Source: JAGNKE01 sp964583335 (lineage in GTDB: Bacteria; Pseudomonadota; Alphaproteobacteria; Micavibrionales; Micavibrionaceae). From it: a stretch of DNA of 64,000 bases. A program made the translations under genes and the position numbers. The notes under the pieces were generated by a model. That model ran no database searches. It saw nothing but the letters and a program-made list of their open reading frames with translations, and was not told the DNA's origin. Positions 44,039 through 52,522 of the stretch are shown one piece after another. Numbering within the stretch: position 1 is the first letter of the stretch; the number at the start of each line of letters is the position of its first letter. The DNA is taken from assembly GCA_964583335.1 (NCBI GenBank), contig CAZOVG010000006.1:124001-188000 (forward strand). The letters are read 5' to 3'.

Positions 44039-45007
44039 TTATTCCGCAGCGTCGGCTTTGCCGAATTTGGCTTCCCGCGCGGCTTTAAGTTTCAGGAAGT
44101 CATCGCCCGCGTGATGAGATGAGCGGGTCAAAGGTGAGGCCGAGACCATGAGGAAGCCCTTGGCCTTCGCCATGCGGGTGAGCTGCTCGAACTCCTCGGG
44201 CGTCCAGTACCGCTCAAGCGGTGCGTGCTTGGGTGTCGGCTGGAGATACTGGCCGATGGTGATGAAGTCGATTCCGGCGGCGCGCATGTCGTCCATGACC
44301 TGCGCGACCTCTTCCTTCGTTTCGCCGAGGCCGACCATCAGGCCGGATTTGGTGAATTGCTGCGGGTCCACTTCCTTCACACGCTGTAGAAGACGCAGGG
44401 AGCGAAAGTAACGTGCACCGGGGCGAATGGTCGGGTAGAGGCGCGGCACGGTTTCGAGATTGTGGTTGAACACGTCGGGCTTCGCGCGGATGACCTGATC
44501 GAGGGAATCCATGCAGCCCCGGAAGTCGCCGGGGAGAATTTCAATCGTCGTTTCCGGGCTTTTCATGCGGATCGCCTGAATCGTCTTGGCGAAATGATCG
44601 GCACCGCCGTCCTTGAGGTCGTCGCGGTCAACGGAGGTGATCACCACGTGGCTCAAATTCATCTGTTTGACCGCCACGCCGATGCGCAGGGGTTCGAGCT
44701 TGTCGAGTTCGTCGGGCTTTCCGGTCGCCACGTTACAGAACGCGCAGGCGCGGGTGCAGACTTCGCCCATGATCATGAAGGTGGCGTGTTTTTTCTGCCA
44801 GCATTCTCCGATATTGGGGCAGCCGGCCTCCTCGCAGACGGTCGTGAGCTTATTCTTGCGCACGATATCGAGCGTTTCCTTATATTTTCCGCCCTGCGGC
44901 GCGGGCACGCGGATCCACTCCGGCTTGCGCCCGGAGGGGCGGTCCGGGTTTTTTTGCTTCTCCGGGTGGCGCTTGGCTTTATCCAACAGTTCGGGGTTAT
45001 ATGTCAT
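44039..45007 (-). CDS. lipA: Lipoyl synthase
   Basis: Radical SAM enzyme that inserts two sulfurs into octanoyl groups on the lipoyl domains of PDH and related complexes. The auxiliary cluster motif CEEAGCPNIGECW and the radical SAM motif C-x3-C-x2-C as CTRACAFCNVATG are both present, and the C-terminal MVGLGETKEEV and KHAPLERYWTPEEF match. The length of 322 aa from ATG 45007 is normal; a TTG two codons upstream is also possible, with GGAG four bases before it. The gene lies downstream of lpdA with one exported orphan in between. Confidence 0.96.
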   Translation of the reverse strand: MTYNPELLDKAKRHPEKQKNPDRPSGRKPEWIRVPAPQGGKYKETLDIVRKNKLTTVCEEAGCPNIGECWQKKHATFMIMGEVCTRACAFCNVATGKPDELDKLEPLRIGVAVKQMNLSHVVITSVDRDDLKDGGADHFAKTIQAIRMKSPETTIEILPGDFRGCMDSLDQVIRAKPDVFNHNLETVPRLYPTIRPGARYFRSLRLLQRVKEVDPQQFTKSGLMVGLGETKEEVAQVMDDMRAAGIDFITIGQYLQPTPKHAPLERYWTPEEFEQLTRMAKAKGFLMVSASPLTRSSHHAGDDFLKLKAAREAKFGKADAAE

Positions 45008-45037
45008 TTTCAATAATCTCCTGACCGGGGTGCAGGA

Positions 45038-45646
45038 TTACTCCAAAAACACGGGCTTCGCAATAGAAACGTCCTGAACGCACTTGCTTTCAACGATTTT
45101 CAACAGGTCTTCGGTCCGCCTGAGAACGTCGTCGCAGACAGACAGCGACCTGAGGCGTATTTCTGCCTTGCGACCCGTTTGCGGTTCCTGGCTGGCAAAC
45201 TTTGAGTCCAGCCAGACGTGGTAATTGACGTCCACCCTTTTTCCGTCTTCCGAGAGACGAATAGCCTCAATTTTGTATTTGGCTTTGGATTCGTATGCCT
45301 TCGGGTAGTTTTGACGTATATCGTCCAAAAGCTGCTGCTTGTTGTATCGTTTAAACTCAGGCTGCGTGAGCTCGTTGATGTGCATCTCCGTCTGGAAACG
45401 GGCAGACGCGTCGATGCGGGGCTCTATAAACGCCATCATCTTTTCGAGATCGGGTTTATCAAACGTGTAAAACTCGGCTAATGTCTTGAATAGCTCCCTG
45501 ACCGCCCGTTCTTCAAGCGTCTGCGCTTGCGCCTCTTCAGCGGGAGCAGGTTCCGACTGCGCAAGGACGTTATGGCTCGCGGCAATGCCGGCTGCTAAAA
45601 GGCAGAGGGACATAATCCATTTTCCTGCCTTGAGTCGTGTTTTCAT
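45038..45646 (-). CDS. Exported protein of unknown function, possibly NTF2-like
   Basis: A signal peptide (KAGKWIMSLCLLAAGIAASHNVLAQ, to about residue 30) is followed by an acidic linker and a domain of about 150 residues. The domain opens with helices (AVRELFKTLAEFYTFDKPDLEKMMAFIEPRIDAS) and ends in strands (KYKIEAIRLSEDGKRVDVNYHVWLDSKF, RLRSLSVCDDVLRR), the order expected of NTF2/SnoaL-like folds. I judge this by pattern only. Two cysteines in SVCDDV and ESKCVQD are probably disulfide bonded. It stands between lpdA (19 bases) and lipA (30 bases), all same strand. Confidence 0.72.
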   Translation of the reverse strand: MKTRLKAGKWIMSLCLLAAGIAASHNVLAQSEPAPAEEAQAQTLEERAVRELFKTLAEFYTFDKPDLEKMMAFIEPRIDASARFQTEMHINELTQPEFKRYNKQQLLDDIRQNYPKAYESKAKYKIEAIRLSEDGKRVDVNYHVWLDSKFASQEPQTGRKAEIRLRSLSVCDDVLRRTEDLLKIVESKCVQDVSIAKPVFLE

Positions 45647-45664
45647 TTTATCCGCCTTTTAGCT

Positions 45665-47068
45665 CTAAAAATGTATGGTCTTGCCGTAGGCATTCAAAAC
45701 GCTCTCGTGCATCATCTCAGATAATGTCGGGTGCGGGAAGATGGTGTGCATCAGGTCCAGCTCCGTCGTTTCAAGGGTCTTGGCGATGCCGTATCCCTGA
45801 ATCATCTCGGTGACTTCCGCGCCGACCATATGCGCGCCCAGCAACTCGCCAGTCTTTTCATCGAAGATCGTCTTGACCAGACCCTCGGGTTCGCCCAAGG
45901 CAATCGCCTTGCCGTTGCCGATGAAGGGGAAGCGGCCGACCTTGATCTTGTAGCCTTTTTCCTTCGCGGCTTTTTCGGTCAAGCCGATAGACGCGATCTG
46001 CGGCGAGCAATAGGTACAGCCGGGGATGTTCTGTTTTTTCATCGGGTGTACGTCCTTGACCCCCGCGATCTTTTCGACGCAGATCACGCCTTCGTGGCTG
46101 GCCTTATGCGCAAGCCACGGCGGCGCGGTCACGTCGCCGATGGCGTAGATGCCCGGCTCGTCGGTCGCCAGCCATTCGTTGGTCACGATATGGCCGCGAT
46201 CGATTTTGACCTTGGTTTTTTCGAGTCCGATATTCTCCGTATTGCCGACCACGCCCACGGCCATGATGACCTTCTCGACCGTGATTTCCTGTTTGCCCTT
46301 GGCGGTTTCCACGGTGGCCGTGACCGATTTGGCGGACTTGTCGAGTTTCGTCACCTTCGCGCCCGTAATCAGTTTCATGCCCTGTTTCTCGAACGCCTTG
46401 TGCGCGAAGGTGGAGATTTCTTCGTCTTCAACGGGCAGGATGCGGTCCATGACCTCAACGACCGTAACCTCCGCGCCGAGATTGCGATAGAAGCTGGCGA
46501 ACTCGATGCCGATTGCGCCGGAGCCGACCACAAGAAGGGATTTGGGCATGGTTTCGGGCACCATCGCCTCTTTATATGTCCAGACCTGTTTGCCGTCAGG
46601 CTCAAGCCCGGGAAGAACGCGTGCGCGCGCGCCTGTGGCGATGATGATATGCTTGGAAGAGAGTTCTGCGATCGTTTTGCCGTCTTTCTCCACCGTTACC
46701 TTTCCCTGCGCGGCCAGCTTGCCCCAGCCGTCGAAGACCTCGACCTTGTTCTTCTTCAGCAGGTGCTGGATACCCTTGGAGAGCTGTGAGGCGACGCCGC
46801 GCGAACGGGCGACGATTTTCTTGATGTCGAAGGAGACTTCCTTCGCCGTGAAGCCGAATTGCTCCAGGTTATGGAGCAGATGATTAATCTCGCTGCTGCG
46901 CAGAAGCGCCTTGGTCGGGATGCACCCCCAGTTCAGGCAGATGCCGCCGAGGTGGTTGGCCTCCACCACCGCGACCTTCATGCCCAGCTGCGCCCCCCGG
47001 ATGGCCGCAACGTATCCGCCCGGGCCTCCGCCGATGACGATCAGATCAAGCGTTTTTGTGTTACTCAT
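45665..47068 (-). CDS. lpdA: Dihydrolipoyl dehydrogenase (E3)
   Basis: Flavoprotein that reoxidises dihydrolipoamide in the pyruvate dehydrogenase complex. The FAD motif GGGPGGYVAAIRGAQLG is at residue 13, the redox disulfide GGICLNWGCIPTK near residue 40, the NAD motif VVGSGAIGIEFASF near residue 182, and AIGDVTAPPWLAHKASHEG near residue 310. The His-Glu pair is in HPTLSEMMHE. Length 467 is normal. It belongs to the pdhA-pdhB-pdhC run, but a LOG-like gene lies between it and pdhC. Confidence 0.97.
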   Translation of the reverse strand: MSNTKTLDLIVIGGGPGGYVAAIRGAQLGMKVAVVEANHLGGICLNWGCIPTKALLRSSEINHLLHNLEQFGFTAKEVSFDIKKIVARSRGVASQLSKGIQHLLKKNKVEVFDGWGKLAAQGKVTVEKDGKTIAELSSKHIIIATGARARVLPGLEPDGKQVWTYKEAMVPETMPKSLLVVGSGAIGIEFASFYRNLGAEVTVVEVMDRILPVEDEEISTFAHKAFEKQGMKLITGAKVTKLDKSAKSVTATVETAKGKQEITVEKVIMAVGVVGNTENIGLEKTKVKIDRGHIVTNEWLATDEPGIYAIGDVTAPPWLAHKASHEGVICVEKIAGVKDVHPMKKQNIPGCTYCSPQIASIGLTEKAAKEKGYKIKVGRFPFIGNGKAIALGEPEGLVKTIFDEKTGELLGAHMVGAEVTEMIQGYGIAKTLETTELDLMHTIFPHPTLSEMMHESVLNAYGKTIHF

Positions 47069-47097
47069 ATCTCTAAACCTTTCCGTTTTCTCAATCG

Positions 47098-47649
47098 TTA
47101 TTTTTCATCGCCGTGGCGGAATTTCGCGGTCACCCGCTCCAGAAACTCACGCACCTCATGGATATCGTCCGTGCGGGAGGGGTGGCCGGGGAATTTTTCA
47201 AAGGCGTCCTCCGGCCCAAAAAGGATTAGCGGCTTGCCGAAGGTCAGCGCCAGTGAAACCTCGTTCTTCGTTCCGTGATCGCCGGGCAGCGCGATGATCG
47301 CGTGGCTGCTCATGATGTTCACATAGTTGCGGCTGAACGGGCGCACGTCTTTTTGCGCCTTACTGTCGAGGGGCGTCAGGATAGGCACCTCAATATAGGG
47401 GTTGGGATAAATTTCTGAGGCGACGAAATCGCCGCTGTATTCAAGGGTGGGAACGATGCCGATGCTATAACCCGCGCGGTTTTGGACCTCGACGAACCCC
47501 TTGGATACGGCGGTCATCGCTCCGCCCCCTGCGCCGGTCAGAAGATGATAGTCGTGCTCGGCGATCATGCGGCCCAGAGGATGCGCGTATTGCTCCCACG
47601 GTTTCTCGTGCGAGCCCATCACCCCAATGATCGGCCGTTTATCGATCAA
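47098..47649 (-). CDS. LOG/SLOG-family Rossmann protein (lysine decarboxylase-like)
   Basis: A single Rossmann-like domain of the TIGR00725/LOG type. PIIGVMGSHEKP at the N-terminus, LTGAGGGAMTAVSKGFVE near residue 37 and IIALPGDHGTKNEVSLALTFGKPLILF near residue 117 match the family, whose PGGxGTxxE motif appears here as PGDHGTKNE. Members include cytokinin-activating LOG enzymes and proteins of unknown nucleotide specificity; the second glycine of the motif is changed to Asp, which may alter activity. The start is TTG 47649, five bases after AAGGAAG. It stands between pdhC (24 bases) and lpdA (29 bases) in the same operon. Confidence 0.75.
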   Translation of the reverse strand: MIDKRPIIGVMGSHEKPWEQYAHPLGRMIAEHDYHLLTGAGGGAMTAVSKGFVEVQNRAGYSIGIVPTLEYSGDFVASEIYPNPYIEVPILTPLDSKAQKDVRPFSRNYVNIMSSHAIIALPGDHGTKNEVSLALTFGKPLILFGPEDAFEKFPGHPSRTDDIHEVREFLERVTAKFRHGDEK

Positions 47650-47673
47650 ACCAGCTTCCTTCCTCGCGCCCGC

Positions 47674-48948
47674 TTAAAGCAGCATGCTCACGGGGTTTTC
47701 GACGTATTTCTTGAAGACTTGCAGGTATTCCGCCCCGATCGCACCGTCCACCGCGCGGTGATCGACCGAGAGGGTGCAACTCATCATGGTGCGTACCTTG
47801 ACTTCGCCTTTTTCGACCACGGCCCGCTGCTCGCCCGCACCGATGGCCAGAATACAGGCCTGCGGCGGGTTGATGATCGCGCCGAACTCGCGAATGCCGT
47901 ACATGCCGAGATTGGAGACGGTGAACGAGCCGCCCTGAAACTCCTCGGGCTTGAGCTTGCCTTCGCGGGCGCGCTTGGCGAGGTCCTTGACCTCGTTCGA
48001 TATCTGCACAAGGCCCTTGTCTTCGGCGTTGCGGACGATGGGCGTAATCAGGCCGTTAGGGGTCGAGACCGCTACGGAGACATCCGCCTTGAGATATTGC
48101 AGCACCGCTTCGTCGGACCAGGAGACGTTGGCGGGAGGATAGGCCTTCAAAGCCATCGCCGCCGCCTTGATGAGGAAGTCGTTGACGGAGAGCTTATATT
48201 TACCGTCCGCCTGATCGTTGATCTCCTGCCGCGCGGCCATGAGGGCGTCGAGGCGGCAATCGATGGTCAGGTAGAAGTGAGGCACGGTCTGCTTGGATTC
48301 GACAAGACGCTTTGCCGTGATCTTCTTGATGTTGTTGTTCGGGATTTTGCGGTAGGCCATGCCGAAGACATTGACCTCGTAGTCCCCGCCCGGCGGCAAT
48401 TGCGCGGCGGGTGCGGCCTTGGCGGTCGATGTCGGGGCCGCGCCCTGACGGACTGCGCGTTCGATATCAGCCTTGACGATGCGGCCGTGCGGGCCGGTTC
48501 CGCGCAGGGCGGACATATCCACGCCGCTTTCCTTTGCGAGTCGTTTGGCCAGAGGGCTGGCAAAAACGCGCTGGCCGCCGCCGGATACCTGCGGCGCCTG
48601 TGCGGGAGCAGAGGTTGCAGCGGGCGCGGAAGACGGCGCAGCCGGAGCCGGGGCGGCCTTCGGCGCGGCAGCCGCCGGGGCATTTGCCAGGGCGGAGGCG
48701 TCTTCACCGTCCTCCAGAAGGATGGCGATCGGCGTATTGACCGCCACGCCTTCGGTTCCGGCCTTCACGAGAATTTTGCCGATGACGCCCTCGTCCACGG
48801 CTTCGACTTCCATGGTGGCCTTGTCGGTTTCGATTTCGGCGATGATGTCTCCGGCCGCGACTTTATCGCCTTCGGCCTTGAGCCACCGCGAGAGCGTGCC
48901 CTCGGTCATGGTCGGCGAAAGTGCGGGCATCGTTACGTTTATCGGCAT
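47674..48948 (-). CDS. pdhC: Pyruvate dehydrogenase E2 (dihydrolipoamide acetyltransferase)
   Basis: Core of the pyruvate dehydrogenase complex. One N-terminal lipoyl domain (residues 1-80) with the lipoylated Lys in IETDKATMEVEAVDEG, then an Ala/Pro linker, an E1/E3-binding domain (FASPLAKRLAKESGVDMSALRGTGPHG, about 145-180) and the catalytic domain from about residue 200, with the active-site His in CTLSVDHRAVDGAIGAEY. Length 424 is normal for the one-lipoyl type. The gene overlaps the upstream secreted protein by ten bases. Confidence 0.97.
   Translation of the reverse strand: MPINVTMPALSPTMTEGTLSRWLKAEGDKVAAGDIIAEIETDKATMEVEAVDEGVIGKILVKAGTEGVAVNTPIAILLEDGEDASALANAPAAAAPKAAPAPAAPSSAPAATSAPAQAPQVSGGGQRVFASPLAKRLAKESGVDMSALRGTGPHGRIVKADIERAVRQGAAPTSTAKAAPAAQLPPGGDYEVNVFGMAYRKIPNNNIKKITAKRLVESKQTVPHFYLTIDCRLDALMAARQEINDQADGKYKLSVNDFLIKAAAMALKAYPPANVSWSDEAVLQYLKADVSVAVSTPNGLITPIVRNAEDKGLVQISNEVKDLAKRAREGKLKPEEFQGGSFTVSNLGMYGIREFGAIINPPQACILAIGAGEQRAVVEKGEVKVRTMMSCTLSVDHRAVDGAIGAEYLQVFKKYVENPVSMLL
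48709..48948 (-). repeat. Lipoyl-domain repeat, copy 1 (in pdhC)
   Basis: The first 80 codons of pdhC match the first 80 codons of pdhB (51103-51342) closely at DNA level as well as protein level, forming an imperfect 240-base direct repeat 2.15 kb from its partner. Identity appears to be over 80 percent by eye, higher than expected from protein conservation alone. Confidence 0.6.
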
Positions 48949-49406
48949 TGGCGATTCATACTCATTCTGAAATTGATGTTAAAACCTTTATTCTGCAGAG
49001 CCTCGATGAACGCGCCCGCCTGCTCGCCGTTTTCAAGGCTGAAGCTTGCGTTGCCGTTCAGGCTGACCGCCGTGGGCGACGGCTCGGGCAGGCCCTGCAT
49101 CTGATGGCGGTATTTATTCTGGTTGGAGTTGATGTTGACGGTCTTGCCCTTCAGTTCGATCTCCGGCACGCCGCTTTCCTTGGCGATGGCTTCAATTTCC
49201 TTGATGCGGTCGTCTATGTAGGTCACGGCCTGCTTGACCTCGATGATCTGGTTCTCAAAGCTCACGCTGAGATTGACCTCCTCGCGCGAGGTGCATTTGC
49301 GCTCGGCGCGGTCCATGGGCTCTGCGGAGGCCGAAGAGGCCGTAAACCCGCCCAGAAACGCGAGGGCGGCCAGCGTTAAAACTGATTTTGTCTTGCATGT
49401 TTTCAT
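48939..49406 (-). CDS. Small secreted protein, paralog of its upstream neighbour
   Basis: A signal peptide (SVLTLAALAFLGGFTASSASA, cut near residue 29 of the form starting at ATG 49406 with AAGGAA eight bases upstream) precedes a mature domain of about 125 residues. The domain has the order VNLSVSFENQIIEVKQAVTY, IDDRIKEIEAIAKESGVPEIEL, NINSNQNKYRH, VSLNGNASFSLEN and ends KGFNINFRMSMNRQCR. The same order and spacing recurs in the gene at 49421. The helix-then-strand layout and the tail resemble SIMPL (DUF541) proteins, which is a weak inference. It overlaps pdhC by ten bases. Confidence 0.75.
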   Translation of the reverse strand: MKTCKTKSVLTLAALAFLGGFTASSASAEPMDRAERKCTSREEVNLSVSFENQIIEVKQAVTYIDDRIKEIEAIAKESGVPEIELKGKTVNINSNQNKYRHQMQGLPEPSPTAVSLNGNASFSLENGEQAGAFIEALQNKGFNINFRMSMNRQCR

Positions 49407-49420
49407 TGTCACGATTCCTT

Positions 49421-49879
49421 TTAATTACACTGCCGGTTGGCGTTTAAAGAGAAGGTTACATTAAAACCCTTCTGGCTGGCCTTTTCCATCAGCAGTGTGC
49501 CCTTGGCCACGTCCGAGACGAGGAACGCCACATTGCCGTTAAGCTGCAACTGCGGCGGGGCCGACCCGGCATAAGAGTAGCCGTTATTGTTGCTGTAGAG
49601 GTTGTAGTTCATGTTGCTGATTTCCAGCGAGTCCAGCCCGACTTCCTTCGCCATCGCCTGCACTTCCGCGATACGGTCGTTCACGTAGGATTTTGCCGAA
49701 GCGGCATCGAGGGAGACGTTGCCGAAGTTGATGCCGAAATTTGCCGTTTCGACGAGGCGGCAGCGCGGATTGCCTGCGCCCGCCGGAGCCGCGATCGTGG
49801 CCACCGATTCCGCCACAGCCGGAAGAGCCGTTAAAAGAAGGAGTGCCGAGGAGAGTAAGAGTGTTCTTGCGGTCGTCAT
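49421..49879 (-). CDS. Small secreted protein, paralog of its downstream neighbour
   Basis: A signal peptide (LLLSSALLLLTALPAVAES, to about residue 23) precedes a domain that aligns with the gene at 48939: VNDRIAEVQAMAKEVGLDSLEI against the IDDRIKEIEAIAKESGVPEIEL block, YSNNNGYSY against NSNQNKYRH, LQLNGNVAFLV against VSLNGNASFSL, and KGFNVTFSLNANRQC against KGFNINFRMSMNRQC. The two are therefore tandem duplicates. A SIMPL-like fold is possible. It sits 35 bases after pdhB and 14 bases before its partner on the same strand, so both are probably in the pdh transcript. Confidence 0.75.
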   Translation of the reverse strand: MTTARTLLLSSALLLLTALPAVAESVATIAAPAGAGNPRCRLVETANFGINFGNVSLDAASAKSYVNDRIAEVQAMAKEVGLDSLEISNMNYNLYSNNNGYSYAGSAPPQLQLNGNVAFLVSDVAKGTLLMEKASQKGFNVTFSLNANRQCN

Positions 49880-49914
49880 AGCGTGCCTTCGGGTTATGGG
49901 CCTGTCATGCGGGT

Positions 49915-51342
49915 TTATCTATAGCAGACTTTCTTTACGGCTTCGACGATATGCACGGCTTGCGGCAGAGCGAGCGCCTCAAGATTAGCCGCATAGGGAA
50001 GCGGCACGTCGGCGGCGCAGACCCGCGCCAGCGGCGCGTCGAGATAATCGAAGGCATGCTCACCGACCAGCGCCGCGATTTCCGCGCCTATTCCGGCGAA
50101 GGGCCAACCTTCCTCCGCGAAGACGATGCGGTTGGTTTTCTTGACGCTTTCGAGGATGGTGTGACGGTCCAGCGGGCGGATGGTGCGCAGGTTGATCACT
50201 TCCGCGTCTATCCCCTCCTCCGCCAGTTTCGCGGCGGCGTCCAGGGCCTTGCCGACCATGATGGAGAAGGCCACGATGGTCACGTCTTTTCCGGCGCGCT
50301 CGAGCTTCGCGCGGCCCAGCGGAACCACGTAATCCTCGGAGACCGGAACCTCGTGGGTTTGTCCGTAGAGCAACTCGTTTTCAAGGAACACGACCGGGTT
50401 GGGGTCGCGGATCGCGGCCTTCAACAAACCTTTGGCGTCCGCGCCCGACCACGGGGAGACGACCTTAAGACCCGGCACGTGCGCGTACCAGCTTGCATAG
50501 CATTGTGAGTGCTGTGCGCCTACGCGGGATGCTGCGCCATTGGGGCCACGGAAGACGATGGGGCAGCCCAGCTTACCGCCCGCCATATAGAGGGTCTTAG
50601 CGGCGGAGTTGATGATATGGTCGATGGCCTGCATGCCGAAGTTCCAGGTCATGAACTCGACGATGGGGCGCAGGCCGTTCATGGCGGAGCCCACGGCGAT
50701 CCCCGCGAAGCCGTGCTCGGTGATCGGGGTGTCGATCACGCGCTTGCTGCCGAATTCGTCCAACAGGCCCTGAGAGACCTTGTAGGCGCCTTGGTATTCT
50801 GCAACTTCCTCGCCCATCAGATAGACGGTGGGGTCGCGGCGCATTTCCTGCGCCATTGCGTCGCGCAGCGCCTCGCGCACGGTCTGTGCTTTCGTTTCCG
50901 TAAAGGCCGCCTCGTCGAAGGGCGGCGGCGGAATAATGGCCCCCTGCGCATAGAGAATGTCGCGGTTGTCAATGTTTTGGCCTTCGGGCTGTCCGGCGGG
51001 GCCGGCGGTCTGCGTTGCCGCTTGCGCCACGGGCTGCGCGGCCGCGACGCCGTTTTTTGGGGCCGATGAGGCTACGTTTGCAATCGCCTCGGCGCCTTCG
51101 CCTTCCTCAAGCAAAACGGCGATCGGTGTATTGACCGCGACGCCTTCGGTTCCGGCCTGCACCAGAATTTTTCCGATGATCCCCTCGTCCACCGCCTCGA
51201 CCTCCATCGTGGCCTTGTCGGTTTCGATTTCGGCGATCACGTCGCCGGACGCGACCTTTTCACCTTCGGATTTCAGCCAGCGGGCCAGGTTGCCTTCGGT
51301 CATGGTCGGCGATAAAGCGGGCATGAGAATTTGAATGGCCAT
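49915..51342 (-). CDS. pdhB: Pyruvate dehydrogenase E1 beta subunit with N-terminal lipoyl domain
   Basis: E1-beta pairs with pdhA to decarboxylate pyruvate with thiamine diphosphate. Unlike most bacteria, alphaproteobacterial E1-beta starts with its own lipoyl domain; here residues 1-80 carry IETDKATMEVEAVDEG, followed by a linker to about residue 140. The transketolase-like catalytic part follows, with LMGEEVAEYQGAYKVSQGLL, HGFAGIAVGSAMNGLRP and VIDTPITEHGFAG; the transketolase C domain ends the protein. Length 475 fits this two-part form. It lies three bases from pdhA. Confidence 0.97.
   Translation of the reverse strand: MAIQILMPALSPTMTEGNLARWLKSEGEKVASGDVIAEIETDKATMEVEAVDEGIIGKILVQAGTEGVAVNTPIAVLLEEGEGAEAIANVASSAPKNGVAAAQPVAQAATQTAGPAGQPEGQNIDNRDILYAQGAIIPPPPFDEAAFTETKAQTVREALRDAMAQEMRRDPTVYLMGEEVAEYQGAYKVSQGLLDEFGSKRVIDTPITEHGFAGIAVGSAMNGLRPIVEFMTWNFGMQAIDHIINSAAKTLYMAGGKLGCPIVFRGPNGAASRVGAQHSQCYASWYAHVPGLKVVSPWSGADAKGLLKAAIRDPNPVVFLENELLYGQTHEVPVSEDYVVPLGRAKLERAGKDVTIVAFSIMVGKALDAAAKLAEEGIDAEVINLRTIRPLDRHTILESVKKTNRIVFAEEGWPFAGIGAEIAALVGEHAFDYLDAPLARVCAADVPLPYAANLEALALPQAVHIVEAVKKVCYR
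51103..51342 (-). repeat. Lipoyl-domain repeat, copy 2 (in pdhB)
   Basis: Partner of 48709-48948. Long identical runs occur, such as the stretch encoding EIETDKATMEVEAVDEG. It could be a source of recombination or gene conversion between pdhB and pdhC. Confidence 0.6.
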
Positions 51343-51345
51343 TTT

Positions 51346-52362
51346 TTATGCCTCCACCAGTACGTCGGTCCAGAGATCAATCGGTTCCGGCTCAGGCGAA
51401 GTTTGCGCGAAGGACGCGGACTCGTTGACAATGTCCTTGATTTTCTTCTCGATCGATTTCAGATCGTCTTCGGTGATGCCCGCCTCGAACATGCTCCCCT
51501 TAAGGCTGACGATCGGGTCCCTGTTTTCTTTCATGTTCTCGACTTCTTCCTTGGTTCGGTATTTGGCCGGATCGGACATGGAATGGCCGCGATAACGATA
51601 GGTCATCATTTCGAGGATGTACGGGCCGTTGCCGGAGCGGATGTAGTCCAGCGCCTGTTTTGCCGCCTTTTGCACGGTGAAGACGTCCATGCCGTCCACC
51701 TGCTCGCCGGGGATGCCGTAGCCTGCGCCGCGCTGATAGAGTTGACCAGCGGAGGAACGAGAGACGCTCGTGCCCATGCCGTACTGGTTGTTTTCGATTA
51801 CGAACAGGATGGGCAGCTTCCAGAGCGCGGCCATGTTGTAACATTCCGCCGTCTGGCCCTGGTTGGACGCGCCGTCGCCCATATAGGCCACCGCCACGCC
51901 GTCGTCGCCCTTGTATTTATGCGCGAAGCCGAGGCCCGCGCCGATCGAGGTGCTGGCGCCCACGATGCCATGGCCGCCGAAGAAATTCCGCTCAATGCTG
52001 AACATGTGCATCGAGCCGCCCTTGCCGCGCGAGTAACCCGTGACGCGTCCGGTCAACTCGGCCATGATGCCGTTCGGGTCCATGCCGCACGCCAGCATGT
52101 GTGCGTGGTCGCGGTAAGACGTTACGACCGTGTCCTGCGGCTTTTGCTGCGACTGGATTCCGGTTACGACCGCTTCCTGCCCGATATAGAGGTGGCAGAA
52201 GCCACCGATCAGGCCCATACCGTAAAGCTGGCCCGCCTTTTCCTCGAAACGGCGGATCAGAAGCATATCGTAGTACAGCTTTTTCATTTCCTCGACGGAG
52301 GGTGCGGACGAGGCCGCAGAAACCATCTTCGAGGAAGACTTGCCTTTTGATCTGGATGTCAC
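51346..52362 (-). CDS. pdhA: Pyruvate dehydrogenase E1 alpha subunit
   Basis: Thiamine-diphosphate-binding subunit. The family block LLIRRFEEKAGQLYGMGLIGGFCHLYIGQEA begins near residue 34; the thiamine motif GDGASNQGQTAECYNMAALWKLP lies near residue 174; the phosphorylation-loop region YRYRGHSMSDPAKYRTKEEVE lies near residue 270. Length 338 from GTG 52362 with GGGAG ten bases upstream; the first ATG in frame is at 52326, so a slightly shorter product is possible. It heads the pdhA-pdhB-pdhC run. Confidence 0.96.
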   Translation of the reverse strand: MTSRSKGKSSSKMVSAASSAPSVEEMKKLYYDMLLIRRFEEKAGQLYGMGLIGGFCHLYIGQEAVVTGIQSQQKPQDTVVTSYRDHAHMLACGMDPNGIMAELTGRVTGYSRGKGGSMHMFSIERNFFGGHGIVGASTSIGAGLGFAHKYKGDDGVAVAYMGDGASNQGQTAECYNMAALWKLPILFVIENNQYGMGTSVSRSSAGQLYQRGAGYGIPGEQVDGMDVFTVQKAAKQALDYIRSGNGPYILEMMTYRYRGHSMSDPAKYRTKEEVENMKENRDPIVSLKGSMFEAGITEDDLKSIEKKIKDIVNESASFAQTSPEPEPIDLWTDVLVEA

Positions 52363-52522
52363 AGAAACACTACTCCCGTAATGAACGCACAGACACGCGG
52401 GGTGAACCCGATCCTTTTGCTACACCATTTCCGCGGGTCTGACCAGAGAAAAGGCGCGTTTTTGTGCGGTGCAACATACTGTTACATAAAGAAAAAATCT
52501 AATTTACGGGAGGTTTTATAAT

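Noticed and set aside
47482..49104. Plus-strand open frame (540 codons) antisense to pdhC
   Set aside because: Overlaps pdhC and its neighbours completely, with no ribosome site or family match.
51331..52350. Plus-strand open frame antisense to pdhA
   Set aside because: Shadow of pdhA.
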